Assembly: GCF_018812025.1 (NCBI RefSeq)
Contig: NC_063050.1
Coordinates: forward strand, 6,052,047-6,116,046
Source: Megalobrama amblycephala
Taxonomy: Eukaryota; Chordata; Actinopteri; Cypriniformes; Xenocyprididae
Reading direction: 5' to 3'
Length of the DNA stretch: 64,000 nucleotides
The notes under the pieces are model-generated. The model was not told the DNA's origin, did not search any database, and saw only the letters and a list, made by a program, of their open reading frames with translations. The translations under genes and the position numbers were made by a program. Shown in pieces: positions 33,161 through 46,612 of this stretch (its first letter is position 1; every line of letters starts with the position of its first letter).

Positions 33161-34040
33161 AGGGTTAGTTCACCCAAAAATAACATTTCTGTCATTAATT
33201 ACTCATCTTCAGAACACAAATTAAGATATTTTTGATGAAATCTATGACCTATCTGGCCACTGATAGACTGCAACACAACGAACACTTTGATCTGTCTGCA
33301 CAACACTTCTCTCTCATGTTTCCTCAAAGACCGTCTTCAGAACATTCAGGGAAATTGTGTCATTTCTAGATGCAAACCTGAAGCTTTCAGCTGTACGGGC
33401 AGACGGAGATGATTTACACTGAATCATGTCTCTCTGTTTGAACACAGAGTAGCAGAGATTATTGACTGTTCTGAGATTCACAGAGAATCATCCAATCTGA
33501 AAGAGCACGCTTGAATCTCGTGCAGAACTGTAGTGTAGAAATGTGCTGATGATCACACTAGAATACTGTCATTTGACATTTATGCAACTTTTGCCATTTA
33601 AGAACATTTTGTGCTGATGCTTTCTCCAGTCTTACATGAACAATAAAGCATGTATAATTAACATTTTCCAAATATGTTGTTTATTGTCTTCTTGTAATCA
33701 ACACTTCAACAGCCAAATGAAGTATGCAAACCAGATGTTGTACACTGATTTGAAACAAAAGATTCATAAAGATTCGAAGCTTCATGAAGCAGTGTTTTGA
33801 AATCATCACTAGAGATTGTTGAATAAAGTTTTTATGTTTCTTCATAACATTAAGATTGAAGCACTGCAGTCACATGACTGTTTTAAATATGTTTTTAGCA
33901 GCTTTCTGGACAAAAGAGGCCTGACTGAGCCATCAGATTTCATCAAAAATATCTGAATTTGTGTTCTGAAGATGAACGTGTGAAACGACAAATGATTAGT
34001 AATTAATGACAGAAGTTTCATTTTTGGGTGAACTAACCCT
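33161..34040. mobile_element. TTAA-flanked non-autonomous element (Kolobok-like), 880 bp
   Basis: Perfect ends AGGGTTAGTTCACCC on the left and GGGTGAACTAACCCT on the right, with TTAA at both sides (33157-33160, 34041-34044). TTAA duplication with AGGG ends suggests Kolobok; piggyBac also uses TTAA but has CCCT ends. No transposase. Confidence 0.75.
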
Positions 34041-34044
34041 TTAA

Positions 34045-35562
34045 CAGCTGATGGTTTGTAATGATTTTATAGTGGAAATCATCCGCATTTCTGTAATGAT
34101 TTATATTGTTTGATTGTTTTTTACAGCATATTATTTATCTTGTTATATTATTTATATTTATCCTTTAAATAACACAATAACACCTCACTGGAGAGTAGTG
34201 TTAATAGTAGTTAATTTACACTCCACATCTCTTTCAATATACATCACATTTATCTGTGTTTGTTTTATTCATGAGAAATAGATTATTATAATCTAGTAAA
34301 TGTGATGCCTTCTGTTTCTGAAGAGTTTCAGTTTTACTGAATTATGAATATTGTAATATTTTTTGGTAATAAACTGCACATGATCTATCACTTATATATA
34401 CAGTATATCAACATTACACACGTTTGGGCTGAGACTTTCATTGCTCAGTTTGACCAGCAGGTGTCGCCTCAAACAGTCAGTCTATCCCTGATGATTTTTT
34501 TTTGTGTAACAACAATAGTTGACAAAATAATTCATTTTAAGCAGCATTATGAGACACAAGAGAGCTATTGAACTTTCAATATGATGGTTTAATAGAATTC
34601 AAAGTGGTTACAGAGAGTTTAGTTTGTATATAGACACTCTTACAGTCAGTTAGAAGAAGTTGGAAGAATATAAATTAAAGTACTGTGAATATCAATAGAT
34701 TCAGACATCAGCTCAAAGTCTGTATGAGGAATGAGAAGCGGTCTTGTTTCTCCAGTAAAAGCTTCAGAATCAGTGAATTTGGTCCTCAGACATCAATCAC
34801 ATCAAGTCTCTCCATGAATCGTTTCTATTCTGAATGAAGTGACGAGAGCCGGCCTGGTGGACATTTATCAAGAGCGCTGTCAATCACAACACTGACATCC
34901 ACACCCATATCAAGCAGAGAGTAAAAGTAAAAGTCGTCTGCTTTATAAACTCAAGAGAAGAAGCTTTCTCAGACCTTCAGTTAAATCCATAAATATTGGC
35001 CATAATATTATAAGTCAAGTTTAGATCAGTGACATTACACACACATGTCCCTATGAATCAGTCTGAATGAACAGATTCCCTCATTTCTTCTTCTGCATTG
35101 GTCTTTTAGCTTCAACAGTGTTTTCATAGCGTGGTTGATCAGTTTCTTCATACCTGGTGTCAATCAGGTCAGAGAGAGCGGATATAATAATGTTCTCGTG
35201 TTTATTGGATGGAAGTCTTCAGCAGCAGAGGAAAGTGATGGAGTCACATGGGTGGCGTAATCTTGACAAATGTCAGTCAGTAAATGCTATTTCAGGTGAT
35301 ATCATAAGCTCAGAGATGGCCGTCACACCATCAGATGCTTGATCTAGAAACTCTTTCCTTTGGGATTGACTTGACTGAATTTATACTGTACAAGTATTTG
35401 TAGTAAAAGAAGAGCAGAGATCAAGAAAGACAAACACTCATGATTAATCAGACATGTAGTTGATGTTGTAACACGGTGGCATTAGGGTTAGTTTACATTC
35501 TACTGTTCATCCAATACATTTAGGTTTTAAAGATCATGTGATATAAAATAAATGAAGGTCTG
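34045..35562. other. Spacer, no gene recognised
   Basis: Moderately AT-rich, no convincing exon on either strand. The open frames at 34344-34571 and 35157-35342 have no family resemblance. The stretch 34740-35340 has less AT bias and could be old untranslated sequence. Confidence 0.35.
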
Positions 35563-36746
35563 CACTGTAAAAAAAAAATCCCGTTAAAAAACGGTAATTT
35601 TCTGGCAGCAGGGGCGCCAGAAAATGTCCGTTTAAAAACAGAAAATTACTGTCAGAAAAAAAAAACATGGATAAACTGTAAAAAAAAATCCCGTAAAAAG
35701 ACGGTAATTGTCTGGCAGAAGGGGCGCCAGAAAAATTATGTAAAATAACCGTTATTTTAAGACATTTAATAATACATTTATTTTCCGTTATTTTACGGTA
35801 TTTTTCGGGCGCCCCTGCTGCCAAAAAATGACCGTTTTTTACAGAATTTTTTTATATAAAAGAACTCATGCTGAAGTAACGCAGGGTTTATAATGTAGAT
35901 GTATCAATAGCACAACACAGTTGTTAGATTCAAATGATGTCAGTCCATTTCATAAAGCCCACAAAACAATCAACATCACCTGATGTCATTTTGCTTTAGC
36001 TTTCTTTACTACTGCAAATGTGTTTTACAAACACACCGTCACAGCAGCCAGAAAAAACGATAGTATAATAAGAGTGAAGAGACCAACTAATGGAACAACT
36101 ATTCTCCATTATGGTGACTTCAAATGAAACACATTAGAGTTAAACCTCTGTTAATTCTCAATAACAACCTTTGTTGATGTCTAACATAAATAAAGTCCAT
36201 CTGGTTAGTAATAAAGTGAAGCTGGGGATGCTGTTTGCAGTGGCGTAAATTAATATGATAGTTTCTTTCTTATATCTGCTATAATACAATATACCATTAG
36301 TACAGAGAGTCTGTATTTTAGTTAATAAATACGAGGATCCGCTGTAAATACATCGTTGTCCTGATAGCCTCGGGGCAGCATTTACGTTTAGCGTGCAAGA
36401 GGTTCTGGGTTCTAACTCAATCATGTATGATTTATTTTTTCTCATTAAAACCAACGATGTTCATCCTGTGATTGTATATCAAGAGCAGGGACATGTTTAT
36501 GCGTAGCTATTTTGTTTTGTGATTTCAACCTAACAAATAGAGAGTCTCTGCAACAGAGATTGAAGCGCTCGTCCGTGTGAACACTGCTCAGTGTGCACGA
36601 GCGCCAAGAGAACACTGTAGCGCCTCTGATAGCAGCGACAACGAGCACTCAACAAGATTTCAAAAACAACACATTCTAGCGCCAGATCGCCTATTATTAA
36701 CTCAAACTGATAATCAGTTAGAGATGTTTCTTTTGTATTACACATC

Positions 36747-38302
36747 CATCCCAGATAGCAACACTGTGTCGGCCCAAATCCGGCCCACATCTGGCACATG
36801 CGGAATGATGATCTGGCCCACACGTGGCAGGAATGATGGCACTTGGGCGGACCGCTCCTGTTTGCCAGATCTGGACCACAAGCAGGCCATAGAAATGCCA
36901 AATGTCAGCCAAGAGCAAAGAACTGGACCTTATCTGATCCACAAAATATTTATATATTATTTATAGAGTCATCTCAGCATTAACAATCCTGTTATCAAGC
37001 AGAATCACTGAAGGAAAGAGGGAAACCGAAAAAAAGAGATGAGCAGAAACACAAGAACTACAACTGACTTCAGTCACAGCCTTCGATGAAATCAACTAAA
37101 GATAAAAGACATTAAATCTCTGAAGATCTGATTAAACAACTCCACAAACAGCATTACCAGCTTCACTTATTACTAACCAGACTGACTTTATTTCTGTCAC
37201 ACGTCTACAGAAGCTCTTATTGAGAATTAACAGAAGTTTAACTCTCATGTTTGTTTCATTTCAGGTTACCATGATGGTGATGGATGTTTCCATTAGTTGG
37301 CCTCTTAACTTTTAACATATATTTGTCTTTTCTGGCTGCTGTGGTAGTGTTTCTGTCAAACACATTAGCAGCAGCAAAGAAAACTGAAGCCTGATCATGT
37401 GATCATTGTTAACTATTGATGATTTTGTAATCATCATATAGCCTGTGACTATAACAACACTGTGTCCAACAATTAGCTATCAAATAGCCTGCTTCACTGA
37501 AGTCTTAATAATTGAATATAAATGTTACTGCAAAATGAAATCTAGATGTTTTGCAGAAATCAGTTAGAAGATGAAAATAAATAAAAACACAAGAAGGAAA
37601 ACTATGTTGACAAACACAGATATCAGTAATCAGCATATGAATCTCAATGATGGTGACAATAAACAAAATATTTAGACAATCAGATCAGCTGCATAATGCT
37701 CTGATGCATTCTGGGAGTTTTGTACTATAGTACCCAGCATGCATTGCGGCTACATGATGCTTTTGATTGTCACCACAAAAGACAGTTATATATGTATAAA
37801 GTTAAGAGGCCAACTAATGGAAACATCCATCACCATCATGGTAACCTGAAATGTAACAAACGAGTTAAACTTCTGTTAATTCTCAATAAGAGCTTCTGTA
37901 GACGTGTGACAGAAATAAAGTCAGTCTGGTTAGACTGATAGGTGACTGTTAGGTGATTTCCTCTAAGGCTGTGACTGAAGTCAGTTGTAGTTCTTGTGTT
38001 TCTGCTCATCTCTTTTTTTCTTCTTTCCCTCTGTGATTCTGCTTGAAAACAGGCTTGTTAATGTTGAAATGACTCTATAAATAATACATAAGATTTTGTG
38101 GATCAGATAAGGTCCAGTTCTTTGCTCTTGGCTGACATTTGGCATTTTTGTGGCCTGCATGTGGTCCAGATCTGGCAAACAGGAGCGGTCCGCCCAAGTG
38201 CCATCATTCCTGCCACGTGTGGGCCAGATCATCATTCCGCATGTGCCAGATGTGGGCCAGATTTGGGCCGACACAGTGTTGCTATCTGGGGTGCCAAAAA
38301 GT
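36747..38302. repeat. Long inverted repeat, arms about 500-560 bp
   Basis: The left arm (about 36747-37315) starts CCCAGATAGCAACACTGTGT and the right arm (about 37797-38302) ends with its complement. The arms pair with small indels over GGCCCAAAT...GGTCCAGATC..., AGTTGTAGTTCTTGTGTTTC and GTTAAGAGGCCAACTAATGG. About 480 bp of unpaired sequence sits between. A third partial copy of the inner arm is at about 36075-36210. Confidence 0.8.
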
Positions 38303-38399
38303 AGTAGGGACATGTCCACCCGCGAATTACGCCTATATTTTGGCTGTTTGTGGAGTTGTTTAATCATCTTCTGTTGAGAAAATTACCCCTGCTGCCAGG

Positions 38400-38960
38400 A
38401 AATTAGGCTACCTTTTTTTTACGGGATATTTTTATTTAATTTTTAATAAAATACAGTTTATAACCATAATTTTACATTAAAAAGCTAAATAAAATACAGA
38501 AGATTTTATGTAAAATTATGGTTATAAACTGTATTTTATTTAAAAAAAAATCCCCTAAAAAAACCGGTTATTTTCTGGCAGCAGGGGCGCCAGAAAAATA
38601 CTGTAAAATGACGGAAAATAAATGTTTTATTAAATGTCTTAAAATAACCGTTATTTTCCGTTATTTTATTTAATTTTTAATAAAATACAGTTTATAACCA
38701 TAATTTTTAAATTAAAAAGCTAAAGAAAATACAGAAGATTTTATGTAAAATTATGGTTATAAACTGTTTTTTATTAAAAATTAAATAGTTTACAACCATA
38801 AATTTACATTAAAAAGCTAAAGAAAATACAGAAGATTTCATGTAAAATTATGGTTATAAACTGTATTTTATTAAAAATTAAATAGTTTACAACCATAATT
38901 TTACATTAAAAAGCTACAGAAAATACAGAAGATTTTACATAAAAATGTCTGTATTTTCTT
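38400..38960. repeat. Cluster of short palindromes
   Basis: Five or so alternations of TTTATAACCATAATTTTACA and its complement around AAAAAGCTAAAGAAAATACAG. Derived from the same CACTG-type subterminal sequence as the left end at 35563. Confidence 0.7.
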
Positions 38961-38989
38961 TAGCTTTTTAATGTTTAATGCAGGACATA

Positions 38990-41900
38990 AACTTAAGACA
39001 ATAAAAACAACACTCAAAACACTCTGCTGTAGAATCACAGTTCTGCTGTAATCAATAATGTAAATCTAACTCAGAGATTGGGCTCTAAATGAGTTCAGTG
39101 ATTCAGATCAAATAATGATTATGTGAAAACATAACCAACACCTGATCATCTTTTCTCTTTGCTTGTCTGGTTGGTTTTAATGCAGTTAAAACTGCCCAAT
39201 CAATATCTTATATTAAAAAGACAAGGGTCAAGAGCCCAACTAAAACAAACACTGATCTCCACGATGGTGTCTTAAAAATTGTGATTTTCTCCTTTGGTGA
39301 TTCTGCTTGTTATCATCAGGTGTCTTCAATAATGCTCAATCATCACTCAATTAAACACTTATTTATCTCATTAATGCTTCACTGGTGGAATAAAAATATG
39401 GCAGGACTTTTACTTTCTGACCCCTGGACTTCCCACCTCTGCCTGATTCAACTAAATGGCATTGAGTTAACCTTATGTAATAAATAAGTTAACTGAAACC
39501 AATAATGTTAATTACATGCAACATAACCAAGTTACGTGGAACCTGTTGACATAAAAAAATTAAGTAAATACAATGTATCATTTTTTTGAGTGAATAAAAT
39601 TCCCTATAAATAAGGTTAAATGCTGCTATATACAAATAATCAGTCTTAACTGCAAAAGAATGTTTGTTATTAGTTTATTTTATAAAGAGCCAAAAACAGT
39701 TTTAAAACTAGTAATTTAAACTAGTAGTTTCAACTACAGCAAAACTTAATATACAGATACAACAAAGAAAAAAAAGTTACAGTGGAATAATAATGAAACA
39801 GTCTGCCTTCAAAACCTGACCACTGGTCGACAGATGAATTACAAGGAGTCATTAAAAAACAAACAATTAAACAAAGCAGGAAAGAGTGAGTGTTCTTAAA
39901 GTCCGTGTGACACTGATGAAATTTCTGTGCAAGTGAATGGAGGGAGATTGAAGAATGTTCTCCATGTTTGTCTTCTAGTCATAGTCTGCAGTTTCAGTTC
40001 AGAGAGAAAGAACCTTTTGAATAAGGGTGTCAAACTCAGAGATGGAGCTAAACTCTGCAGGACAGTGGCCCTACAGAAACTAATTAAACACACCTGAACC
40101 AGCTAATCAATGTCTTCAGGATTGCTAGAAACTTCCAAGGCCGGTGTTCTGGAGCGGGTTGGAGCACTTTGCAGGACAGTGGTCCTCCAGGAGCGGAGTT
40201 TGACACATGCTGTGGACTGAACGTCATCTGCTTTCGATCCCTTGGGATTTATCTTGAAAAGGCATCTGTCAAGCAAACAACATGAGTAATGAAACAGACT
40301 CTACTATAGAACTCTTTTAATAAATGAACAGTAAAAACATCAGAATAGTGGAAAAGGACACAAAGCGTGTTTGTGGAGGGAATTTGCGAGAGAGACAGTG
40401 TGAATGCCAGAGGGTCTACGTCTACATTAACCCAGATACTTTTGCACATTTCTCTTTATGTTTTGGCCTTCCTTTCACACTGAGTCCTGAGAAAACATGA
40501 TCATTTCTTACGTTTAACAGCATGTGCAGGAAGATGATTTAAGAGTCTTCCGACATCTCAGTGTGAAAGAGAAACTTTTGGAAAATGTTGGAACAATAAT
40601 GTGGTCTAAGAACATCTCAAAATTAAAACACAGTTTTCAAATGTGTCTGGATTAATGTAGATAGAGAGAGTAGATAGATAATGTAGAGAGAGAGTTTCAT
40701 AACTGTTGATGTATGAAATTAACTGCTGGTTTCGTACCTCTGCAAGAGCTCCAGCGTTGCTCCTTGGCCTATATTTCAGTCTAAACTTAAGTTTATGTAA
40801 TTGAATTACATTCAAATTTTCCATCCATTTGGATCACATAGTTTTTACATAAACAAACTAATAAACTTAACGTGATTCATATTTGTAAGTCATATGTAAA
40901 TGAAATAGGTAAGATATATCTAATAGTATGAGGAAAAATGCCACCATCGTGGAGATGAGAGTTTGCTTTAGTTGAGCTCTTGACCCTTAACAATTTCATA
41001 TTAGTTTTTGTTTGGGCTGTTACAACAGCTAGTCAAGCAAACAGAAAAGATGATCAGGTGGTGTTGGTTATGTTTTCATATAATCATTATTTGATCTGAA
41101 TCACTGAACTCATTTAGAGCCCAATCTCTGAGTTAGATTTACATTATTGATTACAGCAGCACTGTGATTCTACAGCAGAAGATCAGCTTTAGCAATATAA
41201 TCTGTAAAATTTAACTAATGTTGTTCTGATTTAAAAAAAAAAAAAAAACAGAGCTCATTTAAACACACAGACATCAAGAATCATCCTGTGAATCTCAACA
41301 GTGGTGACCATCATAAAGCATGTTGCAGTGCATTCTGGGAGCCACCAATCAAAATTCATCCATGGCTCCCATCATGCATTGCTGCATGAATAAATTATGA
41401 GCTGAATTGTCTTAGTAATTTGCTTTTATTGTCACTATTTTTTTGCTGTTTTTATGTGACTTTTTAGTAGCTTGTTTTCTAATGTTCAGAGTTGATCTGT
41501 TGATCAGAATATGTTGCTTGTCACCGTCGTTGAGATTCACAGGATGATTCTTGATGTCTGTGTGTCAAGTCAAGTCAAGTCAAATTTATTTATATAGCAC
41601 TGTTTACAATTGGTAATTGTTTCAAAACAGCTTTACATATTAGAAGCACAGAAAAAAGAGAAGTGGTTAAAAATAAGCTGTACAAGCAAGCGTGGTAATA
41701 TGTAACGTATACAAGATGGTGCTACATTAAGCCAATGTCGGCTGACTCCCAGGGGTGGAAAAAAATCCCTAGGAGAAAAACCCAGCGTGTTAACTGAGAA
41801 AAAAGTCCTAGGAGGGAAAAAACCCCTTGGAAGATATATATAATATATGTAAATGGATATGGAGATCAAAATCTGAATTATACAATTTAATTATAGAGAT

Positions 41901-42860
41901 TAAAAATAGATTATATATAAATATATGTAAGCGGATACGGAGATTAAAAATCTGAATTATAGATGCAGCCAGAACTGGATCTGTAGGCCCATTGTCTCCT
42001 GGGCTACGTTGTAGTCAGGTCCAGACACAGGTTCTCCATCTGATCTGGATACGGCCTGGATCCAGCACCCGGCAAACCTCAGGATAAGCAGAGAGATTGA
42101 TATTAGCGTAGATGCCATTCTTATTCTGATGTACAGGTATATCTAGTGTTATAGGAAATGTTCTCGGTTCCGGCCGACCTAATTATTGCAGCGTAACAAT
42201 CCTTTAACGGATTTGAAAAATGTTAATGTATTTATAATGTGTTATGTGTATGCAAGAGCAAAGAGATGTGTTTTTAGTCTAGATTTAAACTGACAGAGTG
42301 TGTCTGCTTCCCGAACAATGCTAGGAAGATTGTTCCAGAGTTTAGGTGCTAAATAGGAAAAGGATCTGCCGCCTTCAGTTGATTTTGATATTCTGGGTAT
42401 TATCAGCTGGCCTGAATTCTGAGATCGCAATAGACGTGAGTGTGTGCCTTTAAAAAAATTTTTTTATAATTTTTTTTTTTTATTCAGAACAACTTTTTTG
42501 AAATCCTTTGGATTATATTGATAAAGCTGAACTTCTGCTGTAGAATCACAGTGCTGCTGTAATCAATAATGTGAATCTAACTCAGAGATTGGGCTCTAGA
42601 TGAGTTCAGCGATTCAGGTTAAATGATGATTACAGTATGTAGAAACATAATCTGATCATCTTTTCTCTTTGCTTGACTAGCTGTTATAACAGTCCAAACA
42701 AAATCTAATATAAAACTGTTAAGGGTCAAGAGCTCAACTAAAGCAAACCCTCATCTCCACGATGGTGTCTTAAAAATTGTGATTTTCTCCTTTGGTGATT
42801 CTGCTTGTTATCATCAGGTGTCTTCAATAATGCTCAATCATCACTCAATTTATCACTTAA
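38990..42860. repeat. Dispersed repeat copies in both orientations
   Basis: A segment including AGAGATTGGGCTCTAAATGA and CTGATCATCTTTTCTCTTTGC occurs at about 39030-39320 and 42540-42860 in one orientation and at about 40930-41180 in the other; the last two form a broken palindrome around the L2 fragment. The same family recurs at 47506-47800 and 48200-48552. Confidence 0.7.
41568..42440 (-). pseudogene. Old L2-type LINE 3' fragment
   Basis: Read leftward: a coding remnant at 42430-42242 (SYLAPKLWNNLPSIVREADT, FKSRLKTHLF) typical of the L2 reverse transcriptase C-terminus, a 3' untranslated part, and the end AGTGCTATATAAATAAATTT with a GACTT repeat tail at 41568-41585. No more of the LINE remains. 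Confidence 0.75.
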
Positions 42861-43119
42861 TTAACTCATAAACTCTGACACTGCTTCAATAGTACTTTAA
42901 CTCAGTATAGTGCGCAAACACATTACATACTATTAGATAAATCTTGCCTATTTCATTTACATATGACTTACAAATATGAATCACGTTAAGTTTATTAGTT
43001 TGTTTATGTAAAAACTATGTGATCAAAATGGATGTAAAATTTGAATGTAATTCAATTACATAAAACTTAAGTTTAGACTGAAATATTTTTTGAGTGAACA
43101 TATAATAATAGAGAGAAGT

Positions 43120-43460
43120 TATTTTACCTGCTTATTTTCGCTTCACGTCCACGAGCAGCAGCAATCCTAACGGTCGAGTGACTCCAGTCAGCTGCTCCGC
43201 TGCTCCACCGTGTGCTTTGAAGAGACTATGACTCCGTCCTCCATCCTATGACCCGGAAAACGATCGAGCTCAGCCATCTTGAAGGACATCTCAATTCTCT
43301 AATTGCACCACGAGGAGGCGAGGATCGAGGAGTGAGGAGGCTTCCTGAGGAGTTATGAGCGGAAGTCTTTGCGGAAGTCTTTCTCATCGAGTAACCTGAC
43401 GCACGCATAAATTCTCCTCCCCCTTCTTATCTGTCACAATAATTTAAATGTATGCTTTAC
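43120..43460 (-). other. Possible first exon with CpG-rich start
   Basis: On the minus strand, AAGATGGCTGAGCTCG (ATG near 43277) has a good translation-start context in GC-rich sequence, and a donor-like AGCAG/GTAAAA lies at about 43130. The reading frame reaches a stop before the donor, so coding is doubtful. It may be a transposon promoter exon. Confidence 0.2.
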
Positions 43461-44639
43461 TTTTACAGATTAAATAAACTTTATATCTCATATATTTCAA
43501 CTAGGCATCTTGCTTTATTAATATTTATTATATATTTTTAAATAACCAAACTTTAACAACATGTGGGTAGATCCCTCGATTGTAGCTGACGACGCTTTGA
43601 AGTGACGCTAAAGGGAGCGAGGATATATCATTTCACTTGATTCAATTCCTCCGTCCTCTCTTCTTTTCCTTGCGTCCTTCCCTCGCATCCTGGAGGGGTG
43701 GAGCTAAGACGCGAGGAAAGGAAGCAAGGAAAGGAAACGAGGATGCACAAATAAGAATTGAGAAGCACCCTGTATCCTTGCGCCGGGCGGGAATTCCTTC
43801 ATTTCGATATTTAAACTCTACATTGTTGAAATGTCCTCGTATTTCAACAAAGACTGTATGATTATATTATATTACGAGATGATATTAGGAAAAGAAATTT
43901 GTTACGAAACGAAACATTGAACGCAGCAGAACTACTTTGACAAGCGGAACAGTCAGAGTATGATTAAGTCAAATAAAAAAATGGAAATTTTATGTTTTTT
44001 TCACAGTTACATGTTTTTCCACATTATTTTACAGCGGATATATAAATTTACATTATATTTCTGTGATTTTACAGAATATTCAAAATACAGAAATAATCTG
44101 TAAAATATTAATCCACATTTGATGTAAAATTACACATTATTCTGTAAAAATACAGAACATTTCTTTTAAAAAACAGAAATTTTATGTAATACTAAAATAC
44201 ATGCAATTCCCTGTAAATTTAATAGTGGAAATTAAATTACAGCAAATATCAGTAAAACAACAGGCATTTCAGTGTATAATGACAAAACGGGAAAAATCTG
44301 TAAAAAAAATACAGACCATTACCTGTAAATTTACATTTATTTTTAACAGTGTGTGCAAGAAACTACATTTGAGCCACTATGCGCATGTGTTTAGTGTCAA
44401 GCATCAACTACATATTTGATTAATCAGGTCCATCATCGACTGTCTCAATCATTCTGTCAAACTATTAGTTTAATCTATTCAGAGTTTCAAAAAGCTCAGT
44501 TTCTCAGCAGATGTGAATTTGTGAAAATTTTTATGCATCTCAAATATGGTCTGCTAATCAATTCAGGTTTATCCAGAAATTACATCATTTTATAACAATT
44601 TATAACAATATCATTCTTTAAAAAATGGTTTCCATCTTC

Positions 44640-44804
44640 TTTTATTGGAGTCTTTATGCATTTTCCAATGACAGTCTTACTTTACTACACATTATGTATT
44701 TAAAAAGGTTAAATACAAAGCTTCTCTTTCTGAAGAACTGAGATGAATTTAGCTTTCACATCATCTCTGTGCTTGCATATAATGTCACAGATCTTTCTCA
44801 TGCT
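44640..44804 (-). pseudogene. Detached CARD 3' end of immune gene, copy 2
   Basis: 44716-44804 matches the last about 29 codons of the copy 1 CARD exon, through the stop codon (CTTTCACATCATCTCTGTGC), and 44640-44715 matches the copy 1 3' flank. It stops abruptly at TGCT, where an inverted-repeat element begins (TATGGCGTTATATTACTATC). The rest of the CARD is missing. Confidence 0.75.
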
Positions 44805-45202
44805 TATGGCGTTATATTACTATCAAATGTCGAGAGCACATTATTGTGAGGCGAGAGCACATACATGTAATGTAATTACTTGGTAAAATTTATATAAAAA
44901 ATAGGCAACATTTTAGTTTTTTATTTGTTAACATTAGTTAATGTATTATCTAACATGAACTAACAATGAGCAATACATAATTAATTATGAATCTTTGTTA
45001 AGGTTAGTTAAAATACAGCTATTTGTTGGTTGTTTATTTCACAGTGCATTGTTAACAAATACAACTTTTGATTTTAATTATGTAAATGCTTGAATTAACA
45101 TTAACAAAGATTAATAAATGCTGTAGAAGTGCAGTTCATTATTAGTTCATGTTATCTAATGTAGTTAAATAATGTTAATGAAACCTTATTGTAAAGTGTT
45201 AC

Positions 45203-45560
45203 TGTAACAGAGTTCGTAGATTTTAGGAAGGAAGACGACAAGGGTCGGCTATGACTGCTGGCTGCTTTTATTTTCAATAATAACAAAAAGGTGTGCAAAC
45301 AGGCACAAAACAATCATCAACATAAACAGTGGAATTCACTCCGTTCACTCCAGTCAGTCCTTGGGAGTGCGGCAGGCAGCCAGCAGTCCTTCTCTCTCTC
45401 ACTCACTCCTGTTTCTCCTGGCGTTAAGTACTCTCTCCACGCCAATTACTGTAACAAGAGACAGGTGTTTGTTATTTGCGCTTAACCCGCTCATCCACCG
45501 CGCGTCTCCTGACGCTCTCCCCCGCTGCAGCGTTCGCTGAACCACGCCCCCCTTGCCACA
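45203..45560 (-). mobile_element. Solo LTR, 358 bp
   Basis: On the minus strand TGTGGCAAGGGG...CTCTGTTACA, with an AAAATAAAAG polyadenylation signal near the end. A perfect 5-bp duplication GTTAC flanks it (45198-45202, 45561-45565). It sits in the right end of an hAT-like repeat (GTAAAGTGTTAC). No internal retroelement sequence, so it arose by LTR-LTR recombination. Confidence 0.8.
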
Positions 45561-46418
45561 GTTACCAAAAAATATTTTCTGATTTAAGACAGAACAAGAT
45601 CAGGCTCAGATCATCATTCCTAAATACTTAAAATGTGGAGATCAAATATACTACCTATAGTGAATTTGTTTTGAGGTCTGGCAAAAAATGACATAAAAAA
45701 ATACTTTGGTTATAAGCTCTTATGTATGCACGATTAATCAAAAGAACGCATTTTTTTTCCTAAATGACAACAATTGGGTTATGCCTGTTAAACCATTGAA
45801 ATTACGATCACACCGGAATATTTAAACCTGCTTTTGCATTGGCGCTGAAAGCAGTGTCATATAAGCTATATGTTTTAAACAGCTTCACAAAGTGTTTTCA
45901 ACAACACGCTATTGCTACTTCTGTGTTGCAAACATTAAATAATAACGCAAGTATTGCAATAACAATTTATAGTCCGAATACATTGATTTCAGCAATAAAT
46001 GAGCTTTGAAACTAATGTTATTACAGTTAAAGGGAATCATTTAAAAACACTGGACGAATCATGTCTTCATTAATTTCAAACAATTTTGTAATTAATTCAT
46101 TTAAATTAATACATATTTTTTAATAGGCTAATTTATAACATAGTACACATTTCTATACTGATATATAACATTAAATTAGTTATTTAATCTTTTGTTTTAA
46201 ATTAATGTTTAATTTAAGGTTTTGTCCATGATATTGGCTAATATGATGGTTTTGGATAAATAGTTCAGTGGGGTTTGACCTGTAATGTGATGCACTTAGA
46301 CAAACAAGCTTATTAATATAGAAAACATCCAAGATATGGCCTACATATTGGTTAATATTATTAAATTGCATAATTGTATTGTATTATTAACTTATAACTT
46401 GTCAATAACTTACTAATA

Positions 46419-46612
46419 GGTCAGTCGTGGCCTAATGGATAGAGAGTCGGACCTGTAACCCAAAGGTCATGGGTTCGAGTCTCAGGTCCGGCAGGGATTG
46501 TCCACACAGTGTTCACTGCTGTGTATGTGCACTTGGATGGGTTAAATGCAGAGCACAAATTCTGAGTATGGGTCACCATACTTGGCCACGTCACTTCACT
46601 AATATCCACTTT
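46419..46612 (+). mobile_element. tRNA-derived SINE
   Basis: The 5' part is tRNA-like, with a box A (TGGCCTAATGGATAGAGAGT) and box B (GGTTCGAGTCTC), followed by the fish SINE body GGTTAAATGCAGAGCACAAA and GTATGGGTCACCATACTTGG. The anticodon arm is degraded, so this is not a functional tRNA gene. Confidence 0.8.

Larger units (their letters stand above)
35563..44351. mobile_element. Possible composite CACTA-type element with palindromic interior
   Basis: The left end CACTGTAAAAAAAAAATCCC (35563) and the right end, read inversely, CACTGTTAAAAATAAATG (44351) share CACTG and are both flanked by TG. Both are followed by subterminal arrays of short ACAGTAAAAT-like motifs (35563-35850, 44000-44350). 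The interior holds the long palindrome at 36747-38302, more CACTGTAAA-like palindromes at 38400-38960, repeats with TTTTTTTGAGTG ends at 39600 and 43100, and an L2 fragment. No transposase is seen, and this may be several adjacent small elements rather than one. Confidence 0.35.

Noticed and set aside
36530..38367. Frames repeated on both strands (WPACGPDL..., DSNTVSAQI...)
   Set aside because: They are the two arms of a palindrome read in several frames, with no stop-free conservation across arms and no known family.
46430..46505. tRNA gene
   Set aside because: Boxes A and B are present but the anticodon stem is irregular and a SINE body follows, so it is the head of a SINE.
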